DNA from: Streptococcus sp. LYSM12
GTDB lineage: Bacteria; Bacillota; Bacilli; Lactobacillales; Streptococcaceae
Length of the DNA stretch: 64,000 nt
NCBI RefSeq assembly: GCF_004569635.1
Contig: NZ_SPOZ01000007.1
Location: forward strand, 1 to 64,000
Reading direction: 5' to 3'
Within the stretch, counting starts at the first letter, position 1; every line of letters starts with the position of its first letter. The notes below the pieces were generated by a model that worked only from the letters and a program-made list of their open reading frames with translations, was not told where the DNA came from and did no database searches. Position numbers and translations under genes: made by a program. Shown here in pieces: positions 37,236 to 47,393 of this stretch.

Positions 37236-38984
37236 TCAATCACTCCTTTCCTTAGCAGCCACAATTTGATCTGTTAGCTTCTCTTTGATAGCATCCACAA
37301 ATTCACGTGGGTTAATCTCACCTTCTCCAATTTGAGAGAGAAATAATTCCCAGCCGCCTGTTGTTTCAGGGCTAGCAAATTCATTATCATAAAGGTAATG
37401 AATCAAAAGATAGGCCTTATTAGTTGGGAATAACTGCCCTGTTTTCTTATCCTTCGTCACATAGCCTCGATCCTGAATGGTTTTCAGCATAGCTCCTCTC
37501 GTTGCCTGCGTGCCTAAACCATACTTCGGTAATATCTCACTGATGAGTTGACTCTCGGTCATTCTCTTAGGTGGCTTTGTCACACCTTCAAGAATAGTAG
37601 TCTTTGTTTCTAGCTGATCTCCGACACGATAATCTGGTAACTCAACATCTCCTTTTAGTTTCTGTTGGCTGAAAGATGCCCAGCCTGAATCAAGCATTTG
37701 TCTACCTCTTGTCTTAAAGACGAGTCCTTGATTCTCTAATTCAACTGTTGTCGTTTGATAACGACAGTCTGCCGCAAACATCAAGAGAGTTCTGCGAACG
37801 ACTGTTTCATAGATTAACCGTTCATCTGGTTTTAAAGTCACTAAATTAGGAATATTTTCGGTTGGAATAAGAGCATAGTGACTTGTTTTAGCCACTTTTT
37901 CTGGATTAACATAATTTTCCCTTGGCTCTAAATGAACTGGCTCAAAATGGCAGCTGATAGTGGCTTGATAGCTCTTGATGTAAGTCTTTAGATAATCAAA
38001 CTCCTCCTCAGTAATAAAGCGAGTATCTGTTCGAGGATAAGACAAGTATTTTTTCAAATAGAGGCTTTCCACTATCTGTTCTGTTTTCGTCGCCGAAAAT
38101 CCCCACTGCCTAGCTGCCAATCCCTGAACATCTGATAAATTAAATAGAGCTGGCGCTGCTCTTTGTTGCTCTTCTGCTTCAACTGAAAGAACGGTAGATA
38201 CTGGACTTAGTTGTCGTGATGTTGCTAGGATAAGCTCACTATCTGCGTACTTTTCTTTATTTGAAAAACTAATCTCCGTTTCCTTATCTTGTAACTGTAA
38301 CTTCCAATAAGTCTCTGGTCTAAAGTTTTGAATCGCTAAATCATTTTCACAGATGAGACGTACTCCAGGCGTCTGAACACGACCAACCGATAAGCTATTC
38401 CCTTTTCCTCTTGGTAGCCGTCCCTTGTTTTGAAGTTCCAAGGTTACCAGAGGAGATAAGTTCATACCGACCAACCAATCTGATTGTGCACGTGCTTCGG
38501 CTTCCAGATAATAGTTATAGGTTTCTATCGGATCTCTCAGATGTTGAAAAGCTTTCTGGAGAGCACGTGTCGTCATGGAATTGACCCACAGACGTTTGGT
38601 GACTTTGTTTTTGCCTTCAGGAATATGGGATAAAATTGAGTAAGCAATCCGTTCCCCTTCTCGATCAGAGTCCGTACCGATAATGACTTGATCCGCTGCT
38701 GTTACTTCCTGATAAATCTGCTTGAAGGTTTCTTTAGAAACTTTGTCCTGCTTTAAGGCCTGCTTAAAAGAAACATCAACCAAGGGTAACTTTTCCAAAT
38801 CCCAATTATCTTTTGGCAGTCCATATTCAAACAAATGCCCTTCCGCCGCAATAATATGCACTTCATCTGAAAAATAGGGTGTTTGCTTCACAATATGCAC
38901 TTTTCCTTTTTGACTAGCCGTTCCTAAACTCTCTGCGTATGCAGCAGCTTGGCTTTCTTTTTCAGCTAGAATAACTGTTACCAT
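37236..38984 (-). CDS. topB: Type IA DNA topoisomerase (topoisomerase III-like)
   Basis: About 582 residues. TOPRIM domain at the N-terminus (VTVILAEKESQA ... IGTDSDREGERIAY with the DxDxE-type acidic cluster), and catalytic tyrosine in LSYPRTDTRFI. Shorter than chromosomal TopA and without zinc-finger tail, as in plasmid/ICE TopB. It should relax or decatenate the transferring molecule. ATG at 38982-38984 with AAGGAG 7 bases upstream; the longer frame runs into motif copy E. Coupled to the downstream Clp-type gene. Confidence 0.88.
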   Translation of the reverse strand: MVTVILAEKESQAAAYAESLGTASQKGKVHIVKQTPYFSDEVHIIAAEGHLFEYGLPKDNWDLEKLPLVDVSFKQALKQDKVSKETFKQIYQEVTAADQVIIGTDSDREGERIAYSILSHIPEGKNKVTKRLWVNSMTTRALQKAFQHLRDPIETYNYYLEAEARAQSDWLVGMNLSPLVTLELQNKGRLPRGKGNSLSVGRVQTPGVRLICENDLAIQNFRPETYWKLQLQDKETEISFSNKEKYADSELILATSRQLSPVSTVLSVEAEEQQRAAPALFNLSDVQGLAARQWGFSATKTEQIVESLYLKKYLSYPRTDTRFITEEEFDYLKTYIKSYQATISCHFEPVHLEPRENYVNPEKVAKTSHYALIPTENIPNLVTLKPDERLIYETVVRRTLLMFAADCRYQTTTVELENQGLVFKTRGRQMLDSGWASFSQQKLKGDVELPDYRVGDQLETKTTILEGVTKPPKRMTESQLISEILPKYGLGTQATRGAMLKTIQDRGYVTKDKKTGQLFPTNKAYLLIHYLYDNEFASPETTGGWELFLSQIGEGEINPREFVDAIKEKLTDQIVAAKERSD

Positions 38985-39012
38985 ATCTTCTCTCCTTTTC
39001 ATTGATACTTCC

Positions 39013-39052
39013 ATCATAAGAGATAATGACATTCTCTGCATTAAGCGGACAA
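39013..39052 (-). promoter_or_regulatory. 40-bp element promoter motif, copy E (topB-clp operon)
   Basis: Minus strand TTGTCCGCTTA, CAG, ATTATCTCTTA and -10 TATGAT; same span. Its downstream leader is nearly identical to that of copy A (GATGGAAGTATCAATGAAAA), so these two promoters were duplicated with their leaders. Confidence 0.8.
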
Positions 39053-39095
39053 GTCATAGAACTTAAATCCCTTTCCAAAAATAACTGCACACTTT

Positions 39096-39110
39096 GTTAT
39101 ATAACTTTTT
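39096..39110. repeat. GTTATATAACTTTTT site upstream of topB
   Basis: Exact copy of the 15-bp iteron found twice before parA, here between the polyvalent-gene terminator and motif copy E. Confidence 0.5.
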
Positions 39111-39129
39111 GTATTCTTTCATGTACATT

Positions 39130-39159
39130 AAAAGGCACTCTCACTTGAGAGCACCTTTT
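39130..39159 (-). terminator. Terminator after the polyvalent protein gene
   Basis: AAAAGG, CTCTC and their complements GAGAG, CCTTTT form a strong hairpin directly after the stop codon region (39163). Confidence 0.85.
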
Positions 39160-39162
39160 AAC

Positions 39163-42100
39163 TTATCTACTAGGTCCTTTGGTTGGGGGCTTAGGAAAAT
39201 TTGGTGCTTGTTCTCGATTTTTTCCTAATGAATAGGGTTTGGTATGGTTTTCAATATGCTTCATCATATTAGAAACAGTTTTATGAACTCGTTTCAAAGA
39301 ATCAGTCAGTTGCTTATCATCTAATGCTTTTAGATTATCTGTCCAACTCGCCATGTAATCAATCGCTTTTTCAGAAGTATCTAGTCCAAAGTATTTGGAC
39401 AACAAATGACTGGTCATCTCAGCTTCAAATTCCTTTTGTCCTTTCGGTAGCTCTTGATACTGATTGGCCAGCTTAGGGTTATGAAGTGTTGCATGCGCTA
39501 ACTCATGAATGGTTGTCGCAATTTTTTCTCCAGGTGTATTATCTGGATTAATGAGAATGAGTTGTTCTCCTGGGTAAAAGGCCCCTTTCGCATTCCCTAA
39601 AACGTGGGCTTCATCTTTCATCATGGTAATACCAATGCCTTCCGCATAATCACATAAGCCTTCAAGTACTTCTTTCGTCTTAACTTTATCCACGTTAAAG
39701 TTGTAATGACGGTTTGGCATGGCTTTCGGATAACTTTCTGGTTTCAGCGTCGTCTGGGATAACTCAAACACCTTGTAGGTGGTAAAGCGTGGATAGCCTG
39801 TTTTAGAATCTCTCTCCTGAAATTGACGGACAGGAAGTTTACCATCTTTCACTAAAGCTTTTTCTTGTGATGTTGCTTCAGACAACTTCTTATATTTTGG
39901 ATTGCCTTTATCATTTTTCACTTGATGACCGTTTTCATCTAGGACTGGAATCATCCGAACCATCAATGGCCTAAACAATGTGATTTTGGCTTTCTCCCCT
40001 GTTTTAACAGACAGCCCCTGATGAATGACTTCCTTCGTTTCGCCTGTACGCTTATTGGTATAGGTTGCCTTAGTCTGAATCACATCCTCTGGTTTTATGC
40101 CTAAAGCTTCTCCCATCGATTTCCACTGGTCGTAAGTTGCAACTGCGTTTGCGCCACGCCACTGTTCATGAATGAGAGCAACATTGCGAGGAGAAAGTTT
40201 AGGGAACTTACTCATGAAATCCATATACTCTAGTAAGTCTTTAGGAGATTGGGTATACTCTCGGATTTTTTGGAAAGCATGTTCGCTGATGTCATAGGCG
40301 GATGCACTAGTATAATCAAAAGGTTCAGCTGAAATAGTAGGAGTCTGTTGTCCCTTACTCCTTTCTTTTCCTTGGTTACTAGCAAGAAAGGTGCCTACTT
40401 CTTCCTGTTGATAAAGCCCCTCTGGTGCTTTTCCAACTCCAATTTGTTCAGCAACTCTCTCTAATTCCTCGTGAATTTGGAAATCATTGCCCCAATCACT
40501 GCCATAGGCTAAATAACCTAGCTTTTCTTCTCCCCTCATCAGAGCCAACGTCCATGGAGCTTGTACATCTTCTAAAAAATCAATTGCTTTTGGACTATGA
40601 ACCGCTAACTCTAGTTGATAATCTTGACCAAATTCTTCTCTGTTCGTATAAAGCATTTGATCATTTGATTGAGGTGTCCCAACTAAGTTCCCCTCAACGG
40701 ATAGATTTTCTTGAATCTGAGGAACCGAAGCAACCAGTATCTTGGTTTTATCTTCTGCCATAATTTCTTCTACTCGTTGAGCTAAATTCGTTTTTATTTT
40801 CTGATTAGGAGAATAAAAACTTCCCCTTGAATAATCCTCCTCTGGAAGCAACTCGTTTGAATTCAAACTCTGTTCATTCGCTTCAGTAGCAATTTCCTGA
40901 TTCACCTCTTGGTTTTCCAGCTTAGAAAGGATTTTCTCATCGATAGCAGCTAATTCAGGTTGTCCCTCTAAGCGACGGTAGCCTAATCCTAGCAAACGTG
41001 AGATAGGTTCGGTTTCATCACCAATATCATAGCGAACATTATCTTTAATAAGTGTTCCTCCAGGTGCATACACATCAAATTTAACTTTAGTGTAGGGGAT
41101 ATAGGCATCCTGGTTTCCTGTTGCATCAACTGTAGCTACACTTTCTTGATGATGTTCGTAGAAGGCTCTATTCTGCTTGTAAAGCTCTTCAGCAAATGTT
41201 TGGTAATCTACAAGCTCTGTTTCCTTAAACGGAATCTGAAAACCATCTGGCCACGTTTCTGCCCACTGGAGACGTACATGATAGGTTTCACTAAAAATAC
41301 GATCCTGATTCCATTCTTGATAGAAATTAGAATTTTTATCAACTAGCCCCAGCTGATCGACAGCATCGACCACAGCGCTAAAGTTTCCTTCATGATTATC
41401 AGAGAGTTCATAGTATCGCTCCCAAGCTACTTTAGACTCTTCCGGTACTTGTGTTCCAAGTTTTCTAGGATCCCCTACATTATATGCGGCATCTAATACT
41501 TGAGTGAAAAGTTCAGCTGAAAAAACATCCGTTGGAACTATTTCTTGGGATACATCAATAGCTTCTTCATACTGTTTATTCTCCAAAATTGATAGCATCT
41601 CCTGACCACCATCTTTAACATATTCCTCATTGATTGAGATTTGTTCAAGTTGTCCATCTCTTTCGCGATAAACTCCTAACACTGTTCCACTATCTATATC
41701 AGACATTTTTTCTTTCAACTCACCTTTTATTTTCATCAACGAAGCAGGAACTTGGTGAATTCCCTCATCTCTAAATAGCAAAAGTAAATCGCTATCTTCG
41801 GGATTAAGTGCCTGTGAAAGATCGAGATTATTTAACTTTTTAACAGACGATAGATCGTTAAATACGAAGGTATCTGATTCAATAATTTCAGGAAGTAAGT
41901 TAAGAACTTTTAATTTATCAGGGGTCCCTAGTGCAAACTTTAAATTCTTAAAATGACCCTTACTATTAGCAATATCATCAATAAATTGTTCAGAAAGTGA
42001 ATCTACCCAATTTTCATATACTGGTGTTACTCCTGTTAAGTGCATCCAATTTTTCTTACCAAAATGAACACTAAGGACTTGTAATCCATCTTCTTGAGAA

Positions 42101-44607
42101 GTTTTATAAATATATCTCATTGTAGTATCCGCCACTTCTGATAAGTACCATTGTGCCGAATCTCTCATCGTATTAGCATATAAATTCAAAGTTCGCAAGT
42201 TTTTCCTAAATGCTTTATTTGACATAATTCCATCATCAGTGGTAAAATGTAAATGAACATTGGTAGGAAAAATAGGTTGGGCTTCTGGCTCAACGGGCTG
42301 CGGTGCTGTCCCTGGAGAATCTTCTCCTAAAAAACTGGAATTGCGATTCAATAGTTCGCCGCCAGTGTTAGTCTCTTGATTCATTTCAAGGGACTTTTCT
42401 TTTTCTTCTGAAATAGAAACTTCCTCTTGGATGGCTTCTACTATCTGATAAGACTGTGATTCAATACGAGACATCAACATTTCTACGTCAGATCGACTGA
42501 GAACAACTTCACCTTCTTGTTCCATCAGGTAATGATAAAAAGCATTGGGAGTTGTCACAAAACCATAAGTATAATCCTTGATACCTGCTTCATTCAAGGG
42601 GTATTCTAGCATTCGCTCTATAGACTGCGACAGATTATCGAATGTTCTAGTGCCATAATAAGAACCGAACCGTTCAGCTGAGAGACTTTCAAGTTGTTTA
42701 TTTGTTGAGTATGCCGCTATAGCAAGTTCTCCAATAAATCGGGTTGAAATATCTACTCCCAATGTGCGTTGGTGAGGTTTTAAAGCTTGATATAGGGAAT
42801 CTTGTTCCTCCGTACCTTTGTTTTTATACAGGTCAACGGTCTTATCATCGATAGAAGCTAATATTGGCTGAAGTGGAGCTAAAACTTCCAATCGTTTAGC
42901 GTTGATATATTTGAGGGGATGGCTATTTCCTAGATTTCCAAAGACATTGTAAAAGTACACATCTGTATCAAAGGAAATAGATATTTCTCCTGCTTTTATC
43001 CGAGCTTCTAATTGCTTCACTAATTCTTCATTTTCTTTTTTAACAAAATCATAGGTCGCAGTTTTCTGTTCACTCGCTAAGGATTCTGTATCTTGATTTT
43101 GGATCAGAGGAGAATCAGAGGATTTTAGTTCGTATTTATCAACAATTACTTTAAATGTGTCTTCATAGTGACTGAGAACCTTATCCCAAATTTCAGGAAG
43201 ATTAGCTTGTAGTTTTGTTAGAAATTCCACTTTTTCCATATCCGAAAACTCTTGATCAGAAAGATAATCAAGAATACCGTCTCTATCGAGTACATGCCCG
43301 TCAAGTGAGAGATAACCTGTTGCACCATCATTGCTTGAGTCTTCAACATAGAGTTCTGCTCCAGCCATTGGATATTTTCTATCTTCAAGCATGCCATGGA
43401 ATTCCTCTAAAATAGTATCCTCAGCTCCCAAGTTATGAAGTTCTTCATCATGCCACAGATAATAAGCTGTATCATCCTGTGTAATATCTGCAATGATTTC
43501 ATCTACTATTGTCTGATGGTCTTCAACTGTTTCTGTCTGATCTATTTTAGAAATTAGATCAGACAGTGAGCTTTTTAGAGCATCGTTCCAATCCATCTTT
43601 TCCTGTCCATGTCGCAAATCTGGTAATGCTTCAGTAACCACCGCTCCTTTATCACGTAAAGAGCTAACAAAGTTTTGGCCAGCTTCATCATTATCCACTG
43701 CCAAGGTAATCCAATCTGCATGTTTCCCTTCCGCAAAAAATTTATTATCAATCGCCGTCTGCAAACCTTCCGCCAGCTGATCATGACTCCAACGTAGTGG
43801 CCGACCTGAGATGTCAGACTGGAGCTGTGCCAAGTGTCGACCAATAACACCTTCTTTCAGACCATCCATTGAGACCAAGCGCACATCCTGAAGATTATCT
43901 TTGTGCAATTCGTAATAGGACATCAAATCAATAGCACTTTCCGCAAAGATAAGACGGTTAGGCTGACCAATATCCACATGCAGACCTGTAATACCGTCAG
44001 AATTTCGGACAATATTCTTAGCATAACCACATTCAGGCCATTTCTCCCTGTTTTCTTCTATGCCTTGTAGCGTAGCCCCCACAATTTCACCAGAGAAATC
44101 AAAGGACTTAAAGACAACAACTGGTTCAATACTACCATTTATCTTGGCATTAGCTTGGGCTAGCACTCCTTTTTCAAGGAAGAAATCAATCGTTTCATTA
44201 GAAAGGCCCCGTTGGTCTTTTAAATAGGTTCTAGCTGCCTCAAATGGCTGTTCATAAGGCTCAAGATAATACGAAAACGGATCCTGCACTCGCTCCACAG
44301 CTGTAAATTCCTTAAAGCTACCATCATTTAAAAAGTCAATCGCCTGGTTAAAGTTCACTTCTTTCATCGTTTCCACTAATGAAATAACATCACCACCTTG
44401 ATGACGTGAAAACCAGTTCCACATATTCTTATCAGGGGAAATGACCATAGAATCATGTTCTTTCCAGCGATAATCTCGTCCCGAACGAACCAATTCCATA
44501 TGAAGTTCGTTCGCTACGTCTAAAATTGCTCGAGAACGAGCATGTTCTACCCTCTCTCGACGGCTTTTTCCACGTGAAGATGGGCGTTGTGTGTATTCTT
44601 CTGCCAT
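39163..44607 (-). CDS. 1,814-residue polyvalent protein: primase/toprim, PBECR4-like and ArdC-like metallopeptidase domains
   Basis: Visible modules: (1) residues about 20-110, a DnaG-type N-terminal region (WKEHDSMVISPDKNMWNWFSR in parts, QGGDVISLVETM) with DUF3991-like continuation; (2) toprim at about 215-310 (LIFAESAIDLMSYYE, ITLAVDNDEAGQ); (3) about 780-980 (HLHFTTDDGIMSNKAF ... VHFGKKNWMHLTG), resembling the PBECR4 nuclease-like family; (4) about 1435-1814, ArdC-like ssDNA-binding domain plus ImmA/IrrE-like metallopeptidase with zinc motif HELAH (about 1700). Such chains are known as polyvalent proteins thought to enter the recipient with the DNA to prime synthesis and blunt defences. 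ATG with AAAGGG upstream; second gene of operon F. Confidence 0.82.
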   Translation of the reverse strand: MAEEYTQRPSSRGKSRRERVEHARSRAILDVANELHMELVRSGRDYRWKEHDSMVISPDKNMWNWFSRHQGGDVISLVETMKEVNFNQAIDFLNDGSFKEFTAVERVQDPFSYYLEPYEQPFEAARTYLKDQRGLSNETIDFFLEKGVLAQANAKINGSIEPVVVFKSFDFSGEIVGATLQGIEENREKWPECGYAKNIVRNSDGITGLHVDIGQPNRLIFAESAIDLMSYYELHKDNLQDVRLVSMDGLKEGVIGRHLAQLQSDISGRPLRWSHDQLAEGLQTAIDNKFFAEGKHADWITLAVDNDEAGQNFVSSLRDKGAVVTEALPDLRHGQEKMDWNDALKSSLSDLISKIDQTETVEDHQTIVDEIIADITQDDTAYYLWHDEELHNLGAEDTILEEFHGMLEDRKYPMAGAELYVEDSSNDGATGYLSLDGHVLDRDGILDYLSDQEFSDMEKVEFLTKLQANLPEIWDKVLSHYEDTFKVIVDKYELKSSDSPLIQNQDTESLASEQKTATYDFVKKENEELVKQLEARIKAGEISISFDTDVYFYNVFGNLGNSHPLKYINAKRLEVLAPLQPILASIDDKTVDLYKNKGTEEQDSLYQALKPHQRTLGVDISTRFIGELAIAAYSTNKQLESLSAERFGSYYGTRTFDNLSQSIERMLEYPLNEAGIKDYTYGFVTTPNAFYHYLMEQEGEVVLSRSDVEMLMSRIESQSYQIVEAIQEEVSISEEKEKSLEMNQETNTGGELLNRNSSFLGEDSPGTAPQPVEPEAQPIFPTNVHLHFTTDDGIMSNKAFRKNLRTLNLYANTMRDSAQWYLSEVADTTMRYIYKTSQEDGLQVLSVHFGKKNWMHLTGVTPVYENWVDSLSEQFIDDIANSKGHFKNLKFALGTPDKLKVLNLLPEIIESDTFVFNDLSSVKKLNNLDLSQALNPEDSDLLLLFRDEGIHQVPASLMKIKGELKEKMSDIDSGTVLGVYRERDGQLEQISINEEYVKDGGQEMLSILENKQYEEAIDVSQEIVPTDVFSAELFTQVLDAAYNVGDPRKLGTQVPEESKVAWERYYELSDNHEGNFSAVVDAVDQLGLVDKNSNFYQEWNQDRIFSETYHVRLQWAETWPDGFQIPFKETELVDYQTFAEELYKQNRAFYEHHQESVATVDATGNQDAYIPYTKVKFDVYAPGGTLIKDNVRYDIGDETEPISRLLGLGYRRLEGQPELAAIDEKILSKLENQEVNQEIATEANEQSLNSNELLPEEDYSRGSFYSPNQKIKTNLAQRVEEIMAEDKTKILVASVPQIQENLSVEGNLVGTPQSNDQMLYTNREEFGQDYQLELAVHSPKAIDFLEDVQAPWTLALMRGEEKLGYLAYGSDWGNDFQIHEELERVAEQIGVGKAPEGLYQQEEVGTFLASNQGKERSKGQQTPTISAEPFDYTSASAYDISEHAFQKIREYTQSPKDLLEYMDFMSKFPKLSPRNVALIHEQWRGANAVATYDQWKSMGEALGIKPEDVIQTKATYTNKRTGETKEVIHQGLSVKTGEKAKITLFRPLMVRMIPVLDENGHQVKNDKGNPKYKKLSEATSQEKALVKDGKLPVRQFQERDSKTGYPRFTTYKVFELSQTTLKPESYPKAMPNRHYNFNVDKVKTKEVLEGLCDYAEGIGITMMKDEAHVLGNAKGAFYPGEQLILINPDNTPGEKIATTIHELAHATLHNPKLANQYQELPKGQKEFEAEMTSHLLSKYFGLDTSEKAIDYMASWTDNLKALDDKQLTDSLKRVHKTVSNMMKHIENHTKPYSLGKNREQAPNFPKPPTKGPSR

Positions 44608-44625
44608 AAAAATCCCTTTCTTTCG

Positions 44626-44883
44626 CTAAAAGCACTCATATTTTGGTTGATAAGGTGTTGTCTCGTGTACAACAAACAGTTCTCTTGGTAGTTGAACCAG
44701 TTCTCCTACTGAAAGACTGTCAAATTGCTCTGGATTATCCTGATAGTTTAGTTCCAACTCCAAATCACCGTTTTTTCCTTGTCCTACAAAAAGAATTTTC
44801 TTCTGACTGTCGTCCATAGCCTTAACCAACCAGTCCGCTTCAAAGTCAAACGTTTCTTTTGAGATACTTGGAAAATATAACAT
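44626..44883 (-). CDS. Small unknown protein leading the polyvalent operon
   Basis: 85 residues, acidic, no recognised family (LYFPSISKETFDFEADWLVKAM in parts, LELELNYQDNPEQF). The ATG at 44881-44883 has a perfect AAAGGAGG ribosome binding site; the longer frame would run through promoter motif copy F. It lies 18 bp before the polyvalent protein gene, so the two are cotranscribed. Confidence 0.7.
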   Translation of the reverse strand: MLYFPSISKETFDFEADWLVKAMDDSQKKILFVGQGKNGDLELELNYQDNPEQFDSLSVGELVQLPRELFVVHETTPYQPKYECF

Positions 44884-44914
44884 GGTCTTCACCTCCTTTT
44901 CTACAGTTACTTCT

Positions 44915-44954
44915 AGTGTAAGAGATAATGGCATTCTCTGCGTTAAGGGGACAA
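44915..44954 (-). promoter_or_regulatory. 40-bp element promoter motif, copy F (polyvalent operon)
   Basis: Minus strand TTGTCCCCTTA, CAG, ATTATCTCTTA and -10 TACACT; same 40-bp span. Confidence 0.8.
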
Positions 44955-44973
44955 ACCATAGGAATTTTTCAAC

Positions 44974-45003
44974 AAAAAAAGCCATTGATAGTTGATCAAT
45001 GAC
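44974..45003 (-). terminator. Terminator after the relaxase gene
   Basis: GTCATTGAT / ATCAATGGC stem followed by TTTTTTT on the minus strand, directly after the relaxase stop (45007). Confidence 0.85.
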
Positions 45004-45006
45004 TCA

Positions 45007-47373
45007 TTAACGTTGGGCTTGTCTGCGTTCTTCTTGTTCTTCACGTTCATCACTACGTGCACGTTCCATCAGTGCCTTTTTATTGGCTTGTTGTGACCGC
45101 TTGAGAGAAGCTGTCAATTGTCGCATGAAGTCTGTATTTATTCTGCTACTTCCTTGTGACTGTTGCAGTTGAGCTTTTTTAATAACTTTTCGCTCCTGTA
45201 ACTGCTTAGAAACTGTTTGAGCAATTTGATTTTGATTGTCTTCAGTCGGTTGTAATTTAACATACAAGTGTTTCAACTCTGTAACCCCCTGGGCGTTGGC
45301 TATTTTCATTTCCTTAACCGCTGCTTCATCTGATAAATGTTCCATCTGATGATTCCTGTTGTTAATCTGATATTTCAGCTGAAAAATGGAGACATGCGTT
45401 TGAAGTTCCTCAATATAGGCTTGTTTGGTGATTGTAGAACCCTTCAGCAAGGTGAGAATACTATCGTCTTGAATTTGACTAACAAGCCCTATTTCTGTCC
45501 GAAATTGTCTGATAGGAAGCTGGATAGCTCCAGCAGTTGCCTTTGAAATGGGAAGAGCAACACTATCCTCAAACTGACTCTTTAAGCGTTGCTTCAGCAA
45601 TTGCTCATCTTCTGAGAGCCTATAGTTCGGAGTCAATTGTAATTCTACGGCTTTTAATTCCTGAGCTATTGACTGCTTTTTGAAGTCGATAAACGGTTGA
45701 TCAGAAGCTAGTGGTTGAATCTGTTCTAACAGTTTTTGACGAACCTGTAACTCTTTCTGACTAGCTTCTAACATACTAAGTTTCAGAGCATAACGGAAAG
45801 TCCCTAATTCACGACGCTCTTTTTCCGTTAGACTAGGTTTTGACTTAGCAGCATCTACCAACTCTTTTAACTCACTTGATGATAATAAGGATAGGTCTTT
45901 TAGAGTCAAGGTTTTTAGCTGAATATTTTCTGTTAGCTGACTGACATCATAAACATAATCTGACACAAATTCTGGCTTACCAATCCCCTTTCCATGCTTA
46001 TCATAGGCCTCAAAGACCGGTTTTATAATTTCAAGAGGTTGTTCCCCATCACTCACAAAATAGCCCATTTTTTGCCAGGCTTCCAAACTTTTAACAACAC
46101 TTGCTTCAGGAAGTTGTTCTAAGATTTTCTTCTGATTCAAACTCGAAAAGTTTTCCAAATTTTTTTCCAGCTGAACGTCTTGAATTTGAGGAGCAGCCTC
46201 TCTAAACGATCGTAAGATATTATTGGCCAAACGCTCTCTTAAATCCATCACACGACGGGCCAAGTGATGCTCTAAATCATATCCCTTTGATTCAGCTAAT
46301 GCCCGAGTGGTTTTTCCATCGACTTTGCGGATTTTCTCATAGACTTGATTTTTTTCAGTGGAATAGACACCTTCATACGTTTTCAGAAATTCCCTAGTTT
46401 CTTGTAGAAATTCTTGATAAGCAGCACTACCTTCATTTTGTAAATAAGAATCAAGGTAGCGATCAAGAAAGAACTTACTGACCGCAAAATCCCTAGCATT
46501 TGATCCATAACGCCATTTTTTATTAAGAGGTAAGTGATTGTAAGCTTGTTCCAAAAAATTTTTTTCAGCCGAAGAGATAATTTTGTCTTCTTGATAAACA
46601 GAGGTCATTAAATTAGCTTTAAGATTAGCCAGCACTTGTTCTTTTCTGATAAGATTTGATCGTGTCTCCTCTTTTAAGAGTCCGTGATAAACACCACTTT
46701 TAAATCGATTGATGGTCTTCTGAGAGAAGTTGCCCTTGTACTCCATGCGACCACGTGGCCGATAAAATATTTTCTCACGATTAGATTCTACTTCAGATAA
46801 ACCAAAATGGATATGAATATTGTCTGTGTTGAGGTGGATATTTCCCCACCAAAAAGCAGTGTCAGAAAGGCCTTCCTTCTGAATGAGTGTAGGCATCATA
46901 TCACGCATAGCCGCTTTAATCGCCTTTTGATCAACTTGGCCAGTTGCAACATCATACAATCCCTGTTTCGCAAGAAAAGCATTATCAAACGAAATAACAC
47001 CTTGCCAAAGAAGTGAGCCGTTTTGATAAGCTAATTCTAACTTATTTTTTAGGTTGGTTAATCGACGTTTCTGGAGATAGTCTGCTTCCTGAGTGAAGAC
47101 TGCCGTCAGTTCCTCAGACTGTTTCTCTGTGGCATAAGAACGATTCATATAATCAATATACTCACGAAAATTCAACTGTGTTTCAGGAACTGCATCCTGA
47201 ATACGAGTCATCTCATCTTCAGTCAATCCTTCAATCATTTGCCTATTCATTTCCAAGGACAATTCGTCATCAATTTTGACAGCTTCATCACGATTTGTAT
47301 AATCCACATACTGAGGATTAGCCTCTGTATATTGAAGCATGAATGTAATATTAGGACTAGACGATACATTCAT
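45007..47373 (-). CDS. Relaxase, MobP2/MobL type
   Basis: About 788 residues. The N-terminal 250 residues form a HUH relaxase domain; the histidine motif is seen in HLNTDNIHIHFGLSE (about 185-199), as in MobP2/MobL relaxases of Gram-positive plasmids and ICEs. The tyrosine nucleophile cannot be fixed by eye; YVDYTNRDEA near residue 18 is a candidate region. The C-terminal part is long, helical and Gln/Glu/Lys-rich, ending in a basic tail. The relaxase nicks oriT and pilots the strand. The ATG at 47371-47373 has AAAGGAG 8 bases upstream; a GTG just before is possible. Confidence 0.85.
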   Translation of the reverse strand: MNVSSSPNITFMLQYTEANPQYVDYTNRDEAVKIDDELSLEMNRQMIEGLTEDEMTRIQDAVPETQLNFREYIDYMNRSYATEKQSEELTAVFTQEADYLQKRRLTNLKNKLELAYQNGSLLWQGVISFDNAFLAKQGLYDVATGQVDQKAIKAAMRDMMPTLIQKEGLSDTAFWWGNIHLNTDNIHIHFGLSEVESNREKIFYRPRGRMEYKGNFSQKTINRFKSGVYHGLLKEETRSNLIRKEQVLANLKANLMTSVYQEDKIISSAEKNFLEQAYNHLPLNKKWRYGSNARDFAVSKFFLDRYLDSYLQNEGSAAYQEFLQETREFLKTYEGVYSTEKNQVYEKIRKVDGKTTRALAESKGYDLEHHLARRVMDLRERLANNILRSFREAAPQIQDVQLEKNLENFSSLNQKKILEQLPEASVVKSLEAWQKMGYFVSDGEQPLEIIKPVFEAYDKHGKGIGKPEFVSDYVYDVSQLTENIQLKTLTLKDLSLLSSSELKELVDAAKSKPSLTEKERRELGTFRYALKLSMLEASQKELQVRQKLLEQIQPLASDQPFIDFKKQSIAQELKAVELQLTPNYRLSEDEQLLKQRLKSQFEDSVALPISKATAGAIQLPIRQFRTEIGLVSQIQDDSILTLLKGSTITKQAYIEELQTHVSIFQLKYQINNRNHQMEHLSDEAAVKEMKIANAQGVTELKHLYVKLQPTEDNQNQIAQTVSKQLQERKVIKKAQLQQSQGSSRINTDFMRQLTASLKRSQQANKKALMERARSDEREEQEERRQAQR

Positions 47374-47393
47374 CACTTATGCTCCTTTCTCAA

